Translations under genes and position numbers: made by a program
Notes under the pieces: model-generated
Databases searched by the model: none
The model's input: the letters and a program-made list of their open reading frames with translations, nothing else
What the model was told of the DNA's origin: nothing
Assembly (NCBI RefSeq): GCF_019655855.1
Contig: NZ_BPFX01000009.1
Span: 62,001-126,000 of the forward strand
Length of the DNA stretch: 64,000 nucleotides
Origin: Pseudomonas paralcaligenes
GTDB taxonomy: Bacteria; Pseudomonadota; Gammaproteobacteria; Pseudomonadales; Pseudomonadaceae
Direction: 5' to 3'
In this document: one piece after another, positions 34,507 through 43,958 of the stretch
Position numbering within the stretch: the stretch's first letter is position 1
Layout of the letters: each line of letters begins with the position of its first letter

Positions 34507-36501
34507 TCACGCGCCAGTTGGGCTCTCGCTGTCGGTCGATGGAGCGTGACTGAAGTGCTCTCTCAATAGAGCCTTTTCCTCGTCGCTCAGTTCGCTGGGG
34601 CTCTTGTGCATGACGCTCCGCAACAGTTGATCGCGGCGTTTCTTCAGCTGGCCGTGGGTAAGTGTAGTAATGGTGTCGAAGAACTGCTTTTCAAGATTGT
34701 CGCCTTCGATCAGCCACTCCTTTTCCGCCAGGGCGCGCAGCAGGCGGCCCTGTTCGGTGCCGTGCCAGCGGGCGATCAGCTGCAGCGAGCGTAGCTTGGG
34801 GCTCTTCTGCAGGGTGCCGACCAGGGCGACCAGCAGCTGGGCGTAGGTGTCTTCTTCGTCGGCGAAATGGCTGACATCTTCGACTTTCTGCGCCAGTTGC
34901 GGGTGGTGCAGCAGGGTGCGCAGCGCCGTCAGGGTTGGCGTTTCCACATGCACCGGCTTGCGCGGCGGGGCGCCGTCGCGCGGGCCTTTCTTCCAGTCGC
35001 CGCCCTTGCGCCACTCGCCATCCTTCTTCCAGGCCTTGCCTTCGCCCTTCTGCCAGTTTTTCTTCGGCTCGTAGGCTTCGGCGGGCGGCTCTATGTGGTT
35101 GGCGTAGTCGGCGACATCGCCATAGTCCGGCTGTGCGTCGTAGTAGTGGCCATAGTCCGTCGGCGGCTCGTGGCTGGCGCTGGGGGCGGGTGGCGCACTC
35201 TGCGCGGCCTGCTGCAGCATCTCGCCGCTGAGCCCGGTGATTTCCGAGAGGCGCTGGCGCATCAGGGCGCGCAGGTGGTTGCCGGGAATCTTGTCGATCA
35301 GCGGCGCAGCCAGGGTCACCAGGTGCGCCTTGCCTTCCAGCGAGCGCGGGTCGGCTTCTTCCGACAATTGCTGGAAGAAGTAGTCGGCCAGCGACTGGGC
35401 GTGCTGGTTGATGCGGGCTCGGAAGGCGTCGGTGCCTTCCTGGCGCACCAGGGTGTCCGGGTCCTCGCCCTCGGGCAGGAACAGGAAGCGTGCGCGGCGG
35501 CCGTCCTGCAGGTTCGGCAGGGTGGCCTCCAGGGCGCGCCAGGCGGCCTTGCGCCCGGCGCCGTCGCCATCGAAGCAGAACAGCACGCTGGGCACCAAGC
35601 GGAACAGGCGCTTGAGATGTTCCTCGCTGGTCGCCGTGCCGAGGGTCGCGACGGCGTTGCGCAGACCCTGCTGGGCCAGCGCGATGACGTCCATGTAGCC
35701 CTCGACCACCATGATCTCGTCGAGGTCGCGGTTGCTCTTGCGCGCTTCGTAGAGGCCGTACAGTTCCTGGCCCTTGTGGAACACCGGCGTTTCGGGCGAG
35801 TTCAGGTACTTGGGCTTGTCGTCGCCCAGCACCCGGCCGCCGAAGGCGATGACCCGGCCCCGGCTGTCGCGGATGGGAAACATCACCCGGTCGCGGAAGC
35901 GGTCGTAGCGCTTGCCGCTCTCGGCGTTCTCGATCAGCAGGCCGGCGTCGATCATCGCCTTCTGCTGCATGCCGTCGCCGCCCAGGTGCCTGAACAGGTT
36001 GTCCCAGCCCGGCGGGGCGAAGCCCAGGCCGAAGTCGCGGGCGATCTCGCCGGTCAGGCCGCGGCCCTTGAGGTAGTCCACCGCGGCCTTGCGCGTCGGG
36101 TGGCTCTTCAGGGCCTGGCGGTAGTAGTCAGCGGCGGCGGTGAGCAGCGGGTAGAGCGGCGAGTCGGTCGGCTGGCGCGGCGTGCGGCCGCGACCGCTGT
36201 CCTCCCGCGGCACGTCCATGCCGGCGCGCTTGGCCAGGTCCTCGACGGCCTGGGGGAAATCCAGGCTGTCGTGGTCCATGACGAAGCCGAGGGCGTTGCC
36301 GCCCGCGCCGCAGCCGAAGCAGTAGTAGAACTGCTTGTCGGGGCTGACGCTGAAGGAGGGAGTCTTCTCCTTGTGGAACGGGCAGCAGGCCGTGTAGTTC
36401 TTGCCGGCCTTCTTCAGTTGGATGCGCGAGCCCACCACCTCGACTATGTCGGTGCGGTTGAGCAGGTCATCGATGAAGGATTGCGGGATCAGGCCGGCCA
36501 T
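34507..36501 (-). CDS. dnaG: DNA primase DnaG
   Basis: A 664-residue primase. The N-terminal zinc ribbon has CPFH and CFGCG (about 40-65); the RNA-polymerase core and TOPRIM domain include MVVEGYMDVIAL and FDGDGAG; the C-terminal helical domain binds DnaB helicase. Between core and C-terminal domain (about 435-535) lies an unusually long low-complexity linker, first rich in Tyr/Asp/Pro, then in Lys/Trp/Gly (NWQKGEGKAWKKDGEWRKGG). It makes RNA primers for lagging-strand synthesis and sits between rpsU and rpoD as in other gammaproteobacteria. Confidence 0.97.
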   Translation of the reverse strand: MAGLIPQSFIDDLLNRTDIVEVVGSRIQLKKAGKNYTACCPFHKEKTPSFSVSPDKQFYYCFGCGAGGNALGFVMDHDSLDFPQAVEDLAKRAGMDVPREDSGRGRTPRQPTDSPLYPLLTAAADYYRQALKSHPTRKAAVDYLKGRGLTGEIARDFGLGFAPPGWDNLFRHLGGDGMQQKAMIDAGLLIENAESGKRYDRFRDRVMFPIRDSRGRVIAFGGRVLGDDKPKYLNSPETPVFHKGQELYGLYEARKSNRDLDEIMVVEGYMDVIALAQQGLRNAVATLGTATSEEHLKRLFRLVPSVLFCFDGDGAGRKAAWRALEATLPNLQDGRRARFLFLPEGEDPDTLVRQEGTDAFRARINQHAQSLADYFFQQLSEEADPRSLEGKAHLVTLAAPLIDKIPGNHLRALMRQRLSEITGLSGEMLQQAAQSAPPAPSASHEPPTDYGHYYDAQPDYGDVADYANHIEPPAEAYEPKKNWQKGEGKAWKKDGEWRKGGDWKKGPRDGAPPRKPVHVETPTLTALRTLLHHPQLAQKVEDVSHFADEEDTYAQLLVALVGTLQKSPKLRSLQLIARWHGTEQGRLLRALAEKEWLIEGDNLEKQFFDTITTLTHGQLKKRRDQLLRSVMHKSPSELSDEEKALLREHFSHAPSTDSESPTGA

Positions 36502-36542
36502 GGGTTCGTCAGCGTGCGGATGCCAGAGGCGGGAGCATAAAC

Positions 36543-36622
36543 GAAAAAACTCCGGTCATTCGCCGGTCGGCGAAGCGGAGTCGGGTGGAGCCTGAAAATG
36601 CAAAGCCCGGCCGGAGCCGGGC
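36543..36622 (-). terminator. Double hairpin with T6 between rpsU and dnaG
   Basis: Reading the minus strand, GCCCGGC/GCCGGGC (36605-36622) comes first, followed by TTCGCCG/CGGCGAA (36559-36574), then CCGGAGTTTTTT. A partial terminator between rpsU and dnaG is a known feature of the macromolecular synthesis operon and lets rpsU be expressed far above the primase. Confidence 0.7.
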
Positions 36623-36653
36623 ATCGCGGAAGCCTAGCGGCGCGACTGATAAC

Positions 36654-36869
36654 TCAGTACAGGCGCTCGCGGCGACGCTGTTCGCGCTGCACTTTCTTGG
36701 CGTGGCGCTTGACGGCGGCTGCGGCCTTGCGCTTGCGCTCGGTGGTGGGCTTCTCGTAGAACTCGCGGCTGCGAACTTCGGCCAGTACACCGGCTTTTTC
36801 GCAGGAGCGCTTGAAACGACGCAGAGCTACGTCGAAGGGTTCGTTCTCTTTAACTTTGACGGCTGGCAT
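36654..36869 (-). CDS. rpsU: 30S ribosomal protein S21
   Basis: A 71-residue ribosomal protein matching bS21 over its full length: [20 protein letters not shown], the [18 protein letters not shown] middle and a basic RRERLY end. It binds the 30S platform near the anti-Shine-Dalgarno region and helps initiation. It is the first gene of the rpsU-dnaG-rpoD operon and is divergent from tsaD; the 200-base gap between their starts should hold both promoters. Confidence 0.98.
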   Translation of the reverse strand: MPAVKVKENEPFDVALRRFKRSCEKAGVLAEVRSREFYEKPTTERKRKAAAAVKRHAKKVQREQRRRERLY

Positions 36870-37073
36870 CCAGGTCGTACCTTCACTGTTTTACCGAATG
36901 GACGACGCGATCCGGCAAGGGCACGGGAGTACGTCGGTTTTCAAGGGCTGCGGATATTAACGCCTCACGCAGCGGAATGCAAAGCCTCTGATCGAAAAGC
37001 GCTGGCCCGGTCAGGGGGCGGCGATTATCATGCGCGCCTTCTTTTTTAGCCAGTGTTGAAGGTTTTAATCCCC

Positions 37074-38099
37074 ATGCTAGTGCTGGGCCTGGAAACCTCC
37101 TGCGACGAGACCGGTGTCGCCCTCTACGACAGTGAGCGCGGCCTGCTGGCCGATGCCCTGTTCAGCCAGATCGACCTGCACCGCGTTTACGGCGGCGTGG
37201 TGCCGGAGCTGGCCTCGCGCGACCACGTCAAGCGCATGCTGCCGCTGATCCGCCAGGTGCTGGGCGAAGCGGGCGCCGAGGCTGCGCAGATCGAAGCCAT
37301 TGCCTACACCTCCGGCCCCGGCCTGGTCGGCGCCCTGCTGGTGGGCGCCTCCTGCGCCCAGGCGCTGGCCTTCGCCTGGGGCATCCCGGCGATCGGCGTG
37401 CACCACATGGAGGGCCACTTGCTGGCGCCCATGCTGGAAGAACAGCCGCCGGCCTTCCCCTTCGTCGCCCTGCTGGTCTCCGGCGGCCACACCCAACTGG
37501 TGCGGGTCGACGGCATCGGCCGCTACCAGCTGCTCGGCGAGTCGCTGGACGATGCCGCCGGCGAGGCGTTCGACAAGACGGCCAAGCTGATGGGGCTGAA
37601 TTATCCCGGCGGGCCGGAAATCGCCCGCCTGGCCGAATCGGGCACGGCGGGGCGTTTCACCTTCCCGCGGCCGATGACCGATCGTCCCGGCCTAGACTTC
37701 AGCTTCAGCGGCCTGAAGACCTTCACCCTGAATACCTGGCAGCAGTGCCGCGAGGCGGGCGACGCCGGCGAGCAGACCCGCGCCGACATCGCCCTGGCCT
37801 TCCAGGACGCGGTGGTCGACACATTGACCATCAAGTGCAAGCGCGCGCTCAAGCAGACCGGCCTGAACAGCCTGGTGATCGCCGGCGGGGTGAGTGCCAA
37901 CCAGGCTCTGCGCCGCTCGCTGGAAGGCATGCTGGCCGGGCTCAAGGGCCGGGTGTTCTATGCCCGCCCGCGCTTCTGCACCGACAACGGCGCGATGATC
38001 GCCTACGCCGGCTGCCAGCGACTGCTGGCCGGTCAGCACGATGGACCGGCCATCCAGGTGCAGGCGCGCTGGCCGATGGAGCAGCTGCCGGCCATATGA
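37074..38099 (+). CDS. tsaD: tRNA N6-adenosine threonylcarbamoyltransferase TsaD
   Basis: A 341-residue ASKHA-fold protein that, with TsaB and TsaE, transfers threonylcarbamoyl to A37 of ANN-decoding tRNAs. The start at 37074 gives [16 protein letters not shown], the canonical N terminus; a TTG seven codons upstream is not supported. The metal-binding histidines lie in [12 protein letters not shown], the nucleotide loop in SGGHTQLV, and the [10 protein letters not shown] motif is near the C terminus. It is divergent from rpsU. Confidence 0.97.
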   Translation: MLVLGLETSCDETGVALYDSERGLLADALFSQIDLHRVYGGVVPELASRDHVKRMLPLIRQVLGEAGAEAAQIEAIAYTSGPGLVGALLVGASCAQALAFAWGIPAIGVHHMEGHLLAPMLEEQPPAFPFVALLVSGGHTQLVRVDGIGRYQLLGESLDDAAGEAFDKTAKLMGLNYPGGPEIARLAESGTAGRFTFPRPMTDRPGLDFSFSGLKTFTLNTWQQCREAGDAGEQTRADIALAFQDAVVDTLTIKCKRALKQTGLNSLVIAGGVSANQALRRSLEGMLAGLKGRVFYARPRFCTDNGAMIAYAGCQRLLAGQHDGPAIQVQARWPMEQLPAI

Positions 38100-38118
38100 G
38101 TCCGGCTCAGGCCGACTA

Positions 38119-38697
38119 TTAGAAATGCCGTTCGCGTCCGGCCATCAGGTCGCGTAGATTGCTGCGGTGGCGCCACACGATCAGCCCGGTCAGCACGCAC
38201 ATCGGCAGCAGCGCCTCGGGGCGTTGCCAGGCCAGCAGCGGCAGGGTCAGCGGGGTGGCGATCAGCGAGGCCAGCGAGCTGGTGCGGGTGAGGAAGAAGG
38301 TCAGCGCCCAGGCGGCGAGGGCCAGCAGGGCGGACGGCGGGTAGAGGCCGAGCAGCATGCCGGCGGCGGTCGCCACGCCTTTCCCGCCACGGAAGCGGAA
38401 GTACAGCGGATAGAGATGGCCCACCACGGCGGCCAGGCCGATCCAGGCCTGTTGCTGGATGTCGAGGCCGGCGAGGTAGGCGACCAGCACCGGCAGCAGG
38501 CCCTTGAGCAGGTCGCCGAGCAGGGTCAGCACGGCCAGTTTCCTGCCGGCCACCCGCAGCATGTTGGTGGCGCCGGGGTTGCCCGAACCGCTGGCGCGCG
38601 GGTCCGGCCCGCCGCTCAGGCGACTGAGCAGGATGGCGAAGGACAGCGAGCCGAGCAGGTAGGCGAGCAGTGCCAGCAGCCAGAACATGGTAACCAT
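38119..38697 (-). CDS. plsY: Glycerol-3-phosphate acyltransferase PlsY
   Basis: A 192-residue inner-membrane enzyme that uses acyl-phosphate to acylate glycerol-3-phosphate, the first step of phospholipid synthesis. It is strongly hydrophobic with about five membrane helices. Motif 1 [11 protein letters not shown] (37-47), motif 2 around [14 protein letters not shown] and motif 3 near [18 protein letters not shown] match the three conserved active-site loops. It converges on tsaD with only 19 bases between the stops and diverges from folB. Confidence 0.95.
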   Translation of the reverse strand: MVTMFWLLALLAYLLGSLSFAILLSRLSGGPDPRASGSGNPGATNMLRVAGRKLAVLTLLGDLLKGLLPVLVAYLAGLDIQQQAWIGLAAVVGHLYPLYFRFRGGKGVATAAGMLLGLYPPSALLALAAWALTFFLTRTSSLASLIATPLTLPLLAWQRPEALLPMCVLTGLIVWRHRSNLRDLMAGRERHF

Positions 38698-38763
38698 TCC
38701 GGGGCGAGGGAGCCCCGATTCTAGCGGCGGGACAAGGGTCTTGTCGTCCAGCGGAGACGAGGT

Positions 38764-39117
38764 TTGGACAAGGTTTTCATCGAGGGGCTGGAAGTCGACA
38801 CCCTGATCGGCGCTTACGACTGGGAGCGGGGCATTCGCCAGTGTCTGCTGCTGGATCTGACCTTCGCCTGGGACATTCGTCCGGCGGCGGCCGGGGACGA
38901 CCTGAGCAAGGCGCTGGACTACGCCGAGGTGAACCAGCAGGTGCAGGCGTTCGCCGCCGCCGTGCGCTTCGAGCTGGTGGAGACCTTCGCCGAGCGCCTG
39001 GCCGAGCTGTTGCTGGAGCGCTTCGGCCTGTCCTGGCTGCGCCTGCGGGTGACCAAGCCTGGCGTCAACGCCGCGGCCCGTGCGGTGGGTGTGGAAATCG
39101 AGCGCAGCCGGCCATGA
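38764..39117 (+). CDS. folB: Dihydroneopterin aldolase FolB
   Basis: A 117-residue enzyme splitting dihydroneopterin to 6-hydroxymethyl-dihydropterin in folate synthesis. [21 protein letters not shown] is the family N terminus with the pterin-anchoring Glu and Tyr regions; the catalytic lysine is in RVTKPG near residue 100. The start is TTG at 38764, supported by GGAG-GAGG just before it and by the protein beginning exactly at the family N terminus. It overlaps folK by ATGA. Confidence 0.93.
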   Translation: MDKVFIEGLEVDTLIGAYDWERGIRQCLLLDLTFAWDIRPAAAGDDLSKALDYAEVNQQVQAFAAAVRFELVETFAERLAELLLERFGLSWLRLRVTKPGVNAAARAVGVEIERSRP

Positions 39118-39644
39118 CTCCCATCTTCCTGGGACTGGGCAGCAACGTCGACCGCGAGCTGCGCCTGGCCGCCGGCCTGGATGCGCTGGCCGGCTTTCTC
39201 CACGATCTGCGCTGTTCGCCGGTATTCGAGAGCCGGCCGGTGGGCATCAAGAGCGGCAACTTCTACAACCTGGTGGTCAGCGCCCGCACCGACCTGCCGC
39301 TGCACGAGCTGGATCGCCGCCTCAAGTTCATCGAGGCCGACAACGGCCGCTATGCCCCGGAGCGCAAGGGCCTGCCCCTGGATATCGACGTGCTGCTGTA
39401 CGACGACCTCATCGGCAGCTTCGATGGCCTGGTGCTGCCCCGAGCGGAAATCCTGAAGAACGCCTTCGTGCTCTGGCCGCTGGCCCTGTTGGCGCCCGAA
39501 GCCGTCCATCCCGAGGCGGGGCGGACGTTCGCCGAGCTGTGGGGCGAGGCGCGGATCGACCAGCAGTTGTGGCCGGCGCCGTTCCAGTGGCGTGGCGCCG
39601 AGCTGACGCCGGCCGAGTTGATCGGGGCCTATCCCGCGCCGTAA
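39114..39644 (+). CDS. folK: 2-amino-4-hydroxy-6-hydroxymethyldihydropteridine pyrophosphokinase FolK
   Basis: A 176-residue HPPK, which transfers pyrophosphate from ATP to the product of FolB. The N terminus [15 protein letters not shown] is typical and [12 protein letters not shown] carries the two aspartates that bind Mg2+-ATP; the loop KGLPLDID matches the PROSITE-type HPPK signature region. Somewhat longer and more divergent than the enterobacterial enzyme, like the second HPPK type in pseudomonads. It is coupled to folB by a four-base overlap. Confidence 0.92.
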   Translation: MTPIFLGLGSNVDRELRLAAGLDALAGFLHDLRCSPVFESRPVGIKSGNFYNLVVSARTDLPLHELDRRLKFIEADNGRYAPERKGLPLDIDVLLYDDLIGSFDGLVLPRAEILKNAFVLWPLALLAPEAVHPEAGRTFAELWGEARIDQQLWPAPFQWRGAELTPAELIGAYPAP

Positions 39645-39700
39645 TCGCTTCGTGAGGGCCCTGCCTGCACCTTGCGGGGCTCCGGTGCGCATGGCGCACC

Positions 39701-40939
39701 CTACGTTGGCGTGTCTTGCCGGTCTTTCTTGTAGGCATTGAGCGCTTTCAGGCGTTCGCGCTTGAGCGCTTCGCCCAGTTCGGCCCCCTTGAATCCCCGC
39801 TCGACCAATGGCTGCACCGCCACTGCGCGGGCGGCCTGCATGGCGCCGCGCAGGTAGTCGGCCTGGGGATAGTCGCGCTGCTCCAGCCCCTGACGGCCGC
39901 GGGCATCCATTTCGCAGGCGGCGAGGAATTCCTCGAAGCGCTGGGGGCGGCGGTACACGTCGAAGCGCTGCAGCAGCTCCAGCAGGGTGGTCGGACGCAG
40001 CTCCAAGGCCCGATGGCCGTGGGTATGGTATTCGCCGACCAGCAGAGCCAGCTCGGCGCAGTCGCGGGGCGCCTTGCAGCGCTGGTTCACCGCGTCGATC
40101 AGTTTTAGCCCGCGCACTTCGTGGGCGATGTGGCGCGGCCACTCGCTTTCCGGCGTGCGCCCCTTGCCCAGGTCGTGCAGCAGGCAGGCCCAGCGCACGG
40201 TCAGCGGTTGTCCGTGCTCGGCGCACTGGCGTAGCACCATCAGGCAATGCACACCGGTATCCACTTCCGGATGGTGCGCCTCGGGCTGTGGTACGCCGAA
40301 CAGCGCGTCCACCTCCGGCAGCAGCTCGGCCAGGGCACCGCAGTCGCGCAGCACCTGGACGAACACGTCCGGCCTCGGCTCCATCAATGCGCGGGAAATC
40401 TCCTTCCAGCTGCGTTCGGGCGTCAGCGCCTGCAGCTCGCCGGATTCCGCCAGTTGGCGCATCAGCGCCAGGGTCTCGTCGGCCACTTCGAAGCCCAGTG
40501 GCGCGTAGCGCGCGGCGAAGCGGGCCACGCGCAACACGCGCAACGGGTCTTCGGCGAAGGCGGGGGAGACGTGGCGCAGCCGCCGCGCTTGCAAGTCCCG
40601 CAGGCCGCCGTAGGGGTCGATGACCTGCCCGTGTTCGTCCTCGGCCATGGCGTTGATGGTCAGGTCGCGGCGGATCAGGTCTTCTTCGAGGGTGACGTCC
40701 GGGCTGGCGTGGAAGGTGAAGCCGCCGTAGCCCTTGCCAGATTTGCGCTCGGTGCGGGCGAGGGCGTATTCCTCGCCGCTGGCAGGATGCAGGAAGACCG
40801 GGAAGTCGCTGCCCACCGGGCGATAGCCTTCGGCCTGCATGGCTTCGGCCGTGGCGCCCACCACCACCCAGTCGATGTCGCTGACCTCGCGCCCGAGCAG
40901 GCGGTCGCGCACGGCGCCGCCAACCTTGTAGATCTGCAT
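39701..40939 (-). CDS. cca: Multifunctional CCA-adding tRNA nucleotidyltransferase
   Basis: A 412-residue class II enzyme. GGAGG nine bases upstream supports the ATG at 40939, giving [21 protein letters not shown], the canonical N terminus with the GGxVRD loop and catalytic DIDWVV pair. An [10 protein letters not shown] motif follows. The C-terminal HD domain ([21 protein letters not shown]) indicates the extra phosphatase/phosphodiesterase activities of bacterial Cca. It adds or repairs the tRNA 3' CCA and is convergent with folBK. Confidence 0.95.
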   Translation of the reverse strand: MQIYKVGGAVRDRLLGREVSDIDWVVVGATAEAMQAEGYRPVGSDFPVFLHPASGEEYALARTERKSGKGYGGFTFHASPDVTLEEDLIRRDLTINAMAEDEHGQVIDPYGGLRDLQARRLRHVSPAFAEDPLRVLRVARFAARYAPLGFEVADETLALMRQLAESGELQALTPERSWKEISRALMEPRPDVFVQVLRDCGALAELLPEVDALFGVPQPEAHHPEVDTGVHCLMVLRQCAEHGQPLTVRWACLLHDLGKGRTPESEWPRHIAHEVRGLKLIDAVNQRCKAPRDCAELALLVGEYHTHGHRALELRPTTLLELLQRFDVYRRPQRFEEFLAACEMDARGRQGLEQRDYPQADYLRGAMQAARAVAVQPLVERGFKGAELGEALKRERLKALNAYKKDRQDTPT

Positions 40940-41018
40940 GTCGATTCCTCCGTTGCGGCGGAGGATAAGCGAAAACGCCACAGCGGGCTCCGCTCTGTGT
41001 GAGCAGGGCCCGCTTCCG

Positions 41019-42584
41019 CTAGATCGGCGGTATCGCCAGATCCAGGCGCGGGTATTCGTTGTCGCTGTCCTGCTCGGTGCGGGGTGGCACGTGCTGCACG
41101 CCGATGATCTGTTCGCCGCGCATGCTTTCTAGGTGGATGTCGAAGCCCCACAGGCGGTGCAGGTGCTTGAGCACTTCCTGGGTGGAGTCACCCAGCGGCT
41201 TGCGGTCGTGCTGCTGGTGGCGAAGGGTCAGTGACCTGTCGCCACGGCGGTCGACGCTCCAGATCTGCACGTTGGGCTCGCGGTTGCCCAGGTTGTACTG
41301 GGCGGCCAGGGTCTCGCGGATCTGCCGGTAGCCCGGCTCGTCGTGGATGGCGGGGATCAGCAGCTCGTCCTGCTGGTCGTCGTCGAGCACGCTGAACAGC
41401 TTGAGGTCGCGGATCACCTTGGGCGAGAGGAACTGCAGGATGAAGCTCTCGTCCTTGAAGTTCTGCATGGCGAACTTGAGGGTGGAGAGCCAGTCGCTGC
41501 CGGCGATGTCCGGGAACCAGCGCTTGTCCTCCTCGGTGGGGTGTTCGCAGATGCGGCGGATGTCGCTGTAGATGGCGAAGCCCAGGGTGTAGGGGTTGAT
41601 GCCGCTGTAGTAGGGGCTGTCGAAGCCGGGCTGGTAGATCACCCCGGTGTGCGACTGGAGGAACTCCATCATGAAGCCCTCGGTAACCAGGCCCTCGTCG
41701 TACAGGTCGTTCATCAGGGTGTAGTGCCAGAAGGTGGCCCAGCCCTCGTTCATCACCTGGGTCTGGCGCTGCGGGTAGAAGTACTGGGCGATCTTGCGCA
41801 CGATGCGTACCACCTCGCGCTGCCAGGGCTCCAGCAGCGGCGCGTGCTTCTCCAGGAAGTAGAGGATGTTCTCCTGTGGCTCGGCGGGCCAGCGCTTGTT
41901 GTCCTGCTCGTGGCCCTTGCTGGCGCTCTTCGGGATGGTTCGCCAGAGGTCGTTGATCTGCTTCTGCAGGTGTTCCTCGCGGTCCTTCTGCCGGCGCCGT
42001 TCCTCCTCGGCGGAGATGGGGTAGGGGCGTTTGTAGCGGTCCACCCCGTAGTTCATCAGGGCGTGGCAGGAGTCCAGCAGTTCCTCCACCGCGTCGATGC
42101 CGTGGCGCTCTTCGCACTGCATGATGTACTGCTTGGCGAACACCAGGTAGTCGATGATCGAGCTGGCGTCGGTCCAGGTGCGGAACAGGTAGTTGCCCTT
42201 GAAGAAGCTGTTGTGGCCATAGCTGGCGTGGGCGATCACCAGCGCCTGCATGCACATGGTGTTCTCTTCCATCAGGTAGGCGATGCAGGGATCGGAGTTG
42301 ATCACGATCTCATAGGCCAGGCCCATCTGCCCGCGTGAGTAGCCCTTCTCGGTGGCCAGGAAGTGCTTGCCGTAGGACCAGTGGTGATAGCCCAGCGGCA
42401 TGCCCACCGAGGCGTAGGCGTCCATCATCTGCTCGGCGGTGATCACTTCGATCTGGTTGGGGTAGGTGTCCAGCGCGTAGCGCTCGGCGATGCGGGCGAT
42501 CTCGCGGTCGTAGGTGCGGATCAGGTCGAAGGTCCATTCCGATCCGGTGGAGATCGGCTGGCGTCTTTTCTCGGCTGCGCTCAT
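41019..42584 (-). CDS. ycgB: SpoVR family protein (YcgB)
   Basis: A 521-residue protein of the SpoVR/YcgB family. Landmarks include [10 protein letters not shown] near residue 80, [28 protein letters not shown] and [10 protein letters not shown]. Named after a Bacillus cortex-formation gene, the family is widespread in non-sporulating bacteria and its biochemistry is unknown; conserved His and Glu residues in [10 protein letters not shown] and NEGWATFWH suggest a metal site. It is the last gene of prkA-yeaH-ycgB, a conserved trio induced in stationary phase or nitrogen stress in enterics. Confidence 0.93.
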   Translation of the reverse strand: MSAAEKRRQPISTGSEWTFDLIRTYDREIARIAERYALDTYPNQIEVITAEQMMDAYASVGMPLGYHHWSYGKHFLATEKGYSRGQMGLAYEIVINSDPCIAYLMEENTMCMQALVIAHASYGHNSFFKGNYLFRTWTDASSIIDYLVFAKQYIMQCEERHGIDAVEELLDSCHALMNYGVDRYKRPYPISAEEERRRQKDREEHLQKQINDLWRTIPKSASKGHEQDNKRWPAEPQENILYFLEKHAPLLEPWQREVVRIVRKIAQYFYPQRQTQVMNEGWATFWHYTLMNDLYDEGLVTEGFMMEFLQSHTGVIYQPGFDSPYYSGINPYTLGFAIYSDIRRICEHPTEEDKRWFPDIAGSDWLSTLKFAMQNFKDESFILQFLSPKVIRDLKLFSVLDDDQQDELLIPAIHDEPGYRQIRETLAAQYNLGNREPNVQIWSVDRRGDRSLTLRHQQHDRKPLGDSTQEVLKHLHRLWGFDIHLESMRGEQIIGVQHVPPRTEQDSDNEYPRLDLAIPPI

Positions 42585-42594
42585 GGTGCTGCCC

Positions 42595-43866
42595 TCAGGT
42601 GACCAGGCGGCGCTGGAACAGCTCGCGGAACACCGGGTAAATGTCCGCGGCGGAGACCAACTGCTGCTGGGCGAAGGATTTGGCGAAGGATTCGCCGACC
42701 TGCTCGTACTCGTACCACAGCGCCTGGTGTTCGCGCGGGGTGATCTCGACGTAGGTGAAGTACTGCATGAACGGCATGATCTGGTTGATCAGAATGTCTC
42801 GGCACACCGGCGAGTCGTCGTTCCAGTTGTCGCCGTCCGAGGCCTGGGCGCCGTAGATGTTCCACTCGTTGACCGGGTAGCGCTCAGCCATGATCTCCTG
42901 CATCAGCTTGAGCGCGCTGGAGACGATGGTGCCGCCGGTCTCGCGGGAGTAGAAGAACTCCTCCTCGTCCACTTCCTTGGCGCTGGTGTGGTGGCGGATG
43001 AACACCACCTCGATGCGTTCGTAGTTCCGCTTGAGGAACAGGTACAGGAGGATGAAGAAGCGCTTGGCGATGTCCTTGGTGGCCTGAGTCATGGAGCCGG
43101 AGACGTCCATCAGGCAGAACATCACCGCCTTGGAGCTGGGGTTCGGCTGCTTGACCAGCAGGTTGTACTTGAGGTCGAAGGTGTCGAGGAACGGGACGCG
43201 GTGGATGCGCGCGCTGAGGCGCTCGATTTCCGCCTCGATTTCCTGGATATCGCCGAAGTTGTCCGGCTCCTCGCGCTTGAGGCGCTCCAGCTCGGCCTTG
43301 GCCTCGCGCAGTTTGCCGCGGCTGGAGCCGGACAGGGCGATGCGCCGGGCATGGGCCGATCTCAGGGTGCGGACGATGTTGATGCGCGAAGGGTTGCCCT
43401 CGCTGCTGATGCCGGCGCGCACCGTCTTGAAGGTGTCGGCGCCGGTCAGGTGGCGCTTGATCAGGTTGGGCAGCTCCAGGTCCTCGAACATGAAGTCGAG
43501 GAACTCTTCCTGGGTGATCTGGAAGACGAACTCGTCCATCCCCTCGCCGGAGTTGCTCGCCCGCCCGGAGCCGCGCCCGCCGCCACCGCCCTGGGGGCGC
43601 TGCACCCGGTCGCCGGCGTTGAATTCCTTGTTGCCCGGGTGAACGATGGTCTGCCGCCCGCCGCGGCCGTGATGCAGCACCGGCTCGTCGATGTCGCGAC
43701 CGGGGATGCTGATCTGTTCTCCGTGCTCCATGTCGGTGATGGAGCGCCGGCTGACCGCCTCCTCGACGGCCTTCTTGATGTGTTCGCGGTAACGCCGCAG
43801 GAAGCGCTGGCGGTTCACCGTGCTCTTGTTCTTGCCGTTCAGACGCCGGTCGATGACGTAGCTCAT
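42595..43866 (-). CDS. yeaH: DUF444 protein YeaH
   Basis: A 423-residue YeaH/YhbH-type protein. The N terminus ([24 protein letters not shown]) is typical, as is the Gly/Arg-rich segment ([19 protein letters not shown], about 90-110). The C-terminal half has [13 protein letters not shown], a von Willebrand A-type metal-adhesion motif (DxSGS). It works together with the PrkA kinase upstream and SpoVR downstream, only 10 bases away, but the molecular role is not known. Confidence 0.94.
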   Translation of the reverse strand: MSYVIDRRLNGKNKSTVNRQRFLRRYREHIKKAVEEAVSRRSITDMEHGEQISIPGRDIDEPVLHHGRGGRQTIVHPGNKEFNAGDRVQRPQGGGGGRGSGRASNSGEGMDEFVFQITQEEFLDFMFEDLELPNLIKRHLTGADTFKTVRAGISSEGNPSRINIVRTLRSAHARRIALSGSSRGKLREAKAELERLKREEPDNFGDIQEIEAEIERLSARIHRVPFLDTFDLKYNLLVKQPNPSSKAVMFCLMDVSGSMTQATKDIAKRFFILLYLFLKRNYERIEVVFIRHHTSAKEVDEEEFFYSRETGGTIVSSALKLMQEIMAERYPVNEWNIYGAQASDGDNWNDDSPVCRDILINQIMPFMQYFTYVEITPREHQALWYEYEQVGESFAKSFAQQQLVSAADIYPVFRELFQRRLVT

Positions 43867-43958
43867 GAATGCTCCTCAGGGCCTGGCACATGCGGCTGGG
43901 CCGGCACGGACCCGACGGCGACCGGCGCCGCAGGGACCGCTGCGGCGCCGATGGCAGA

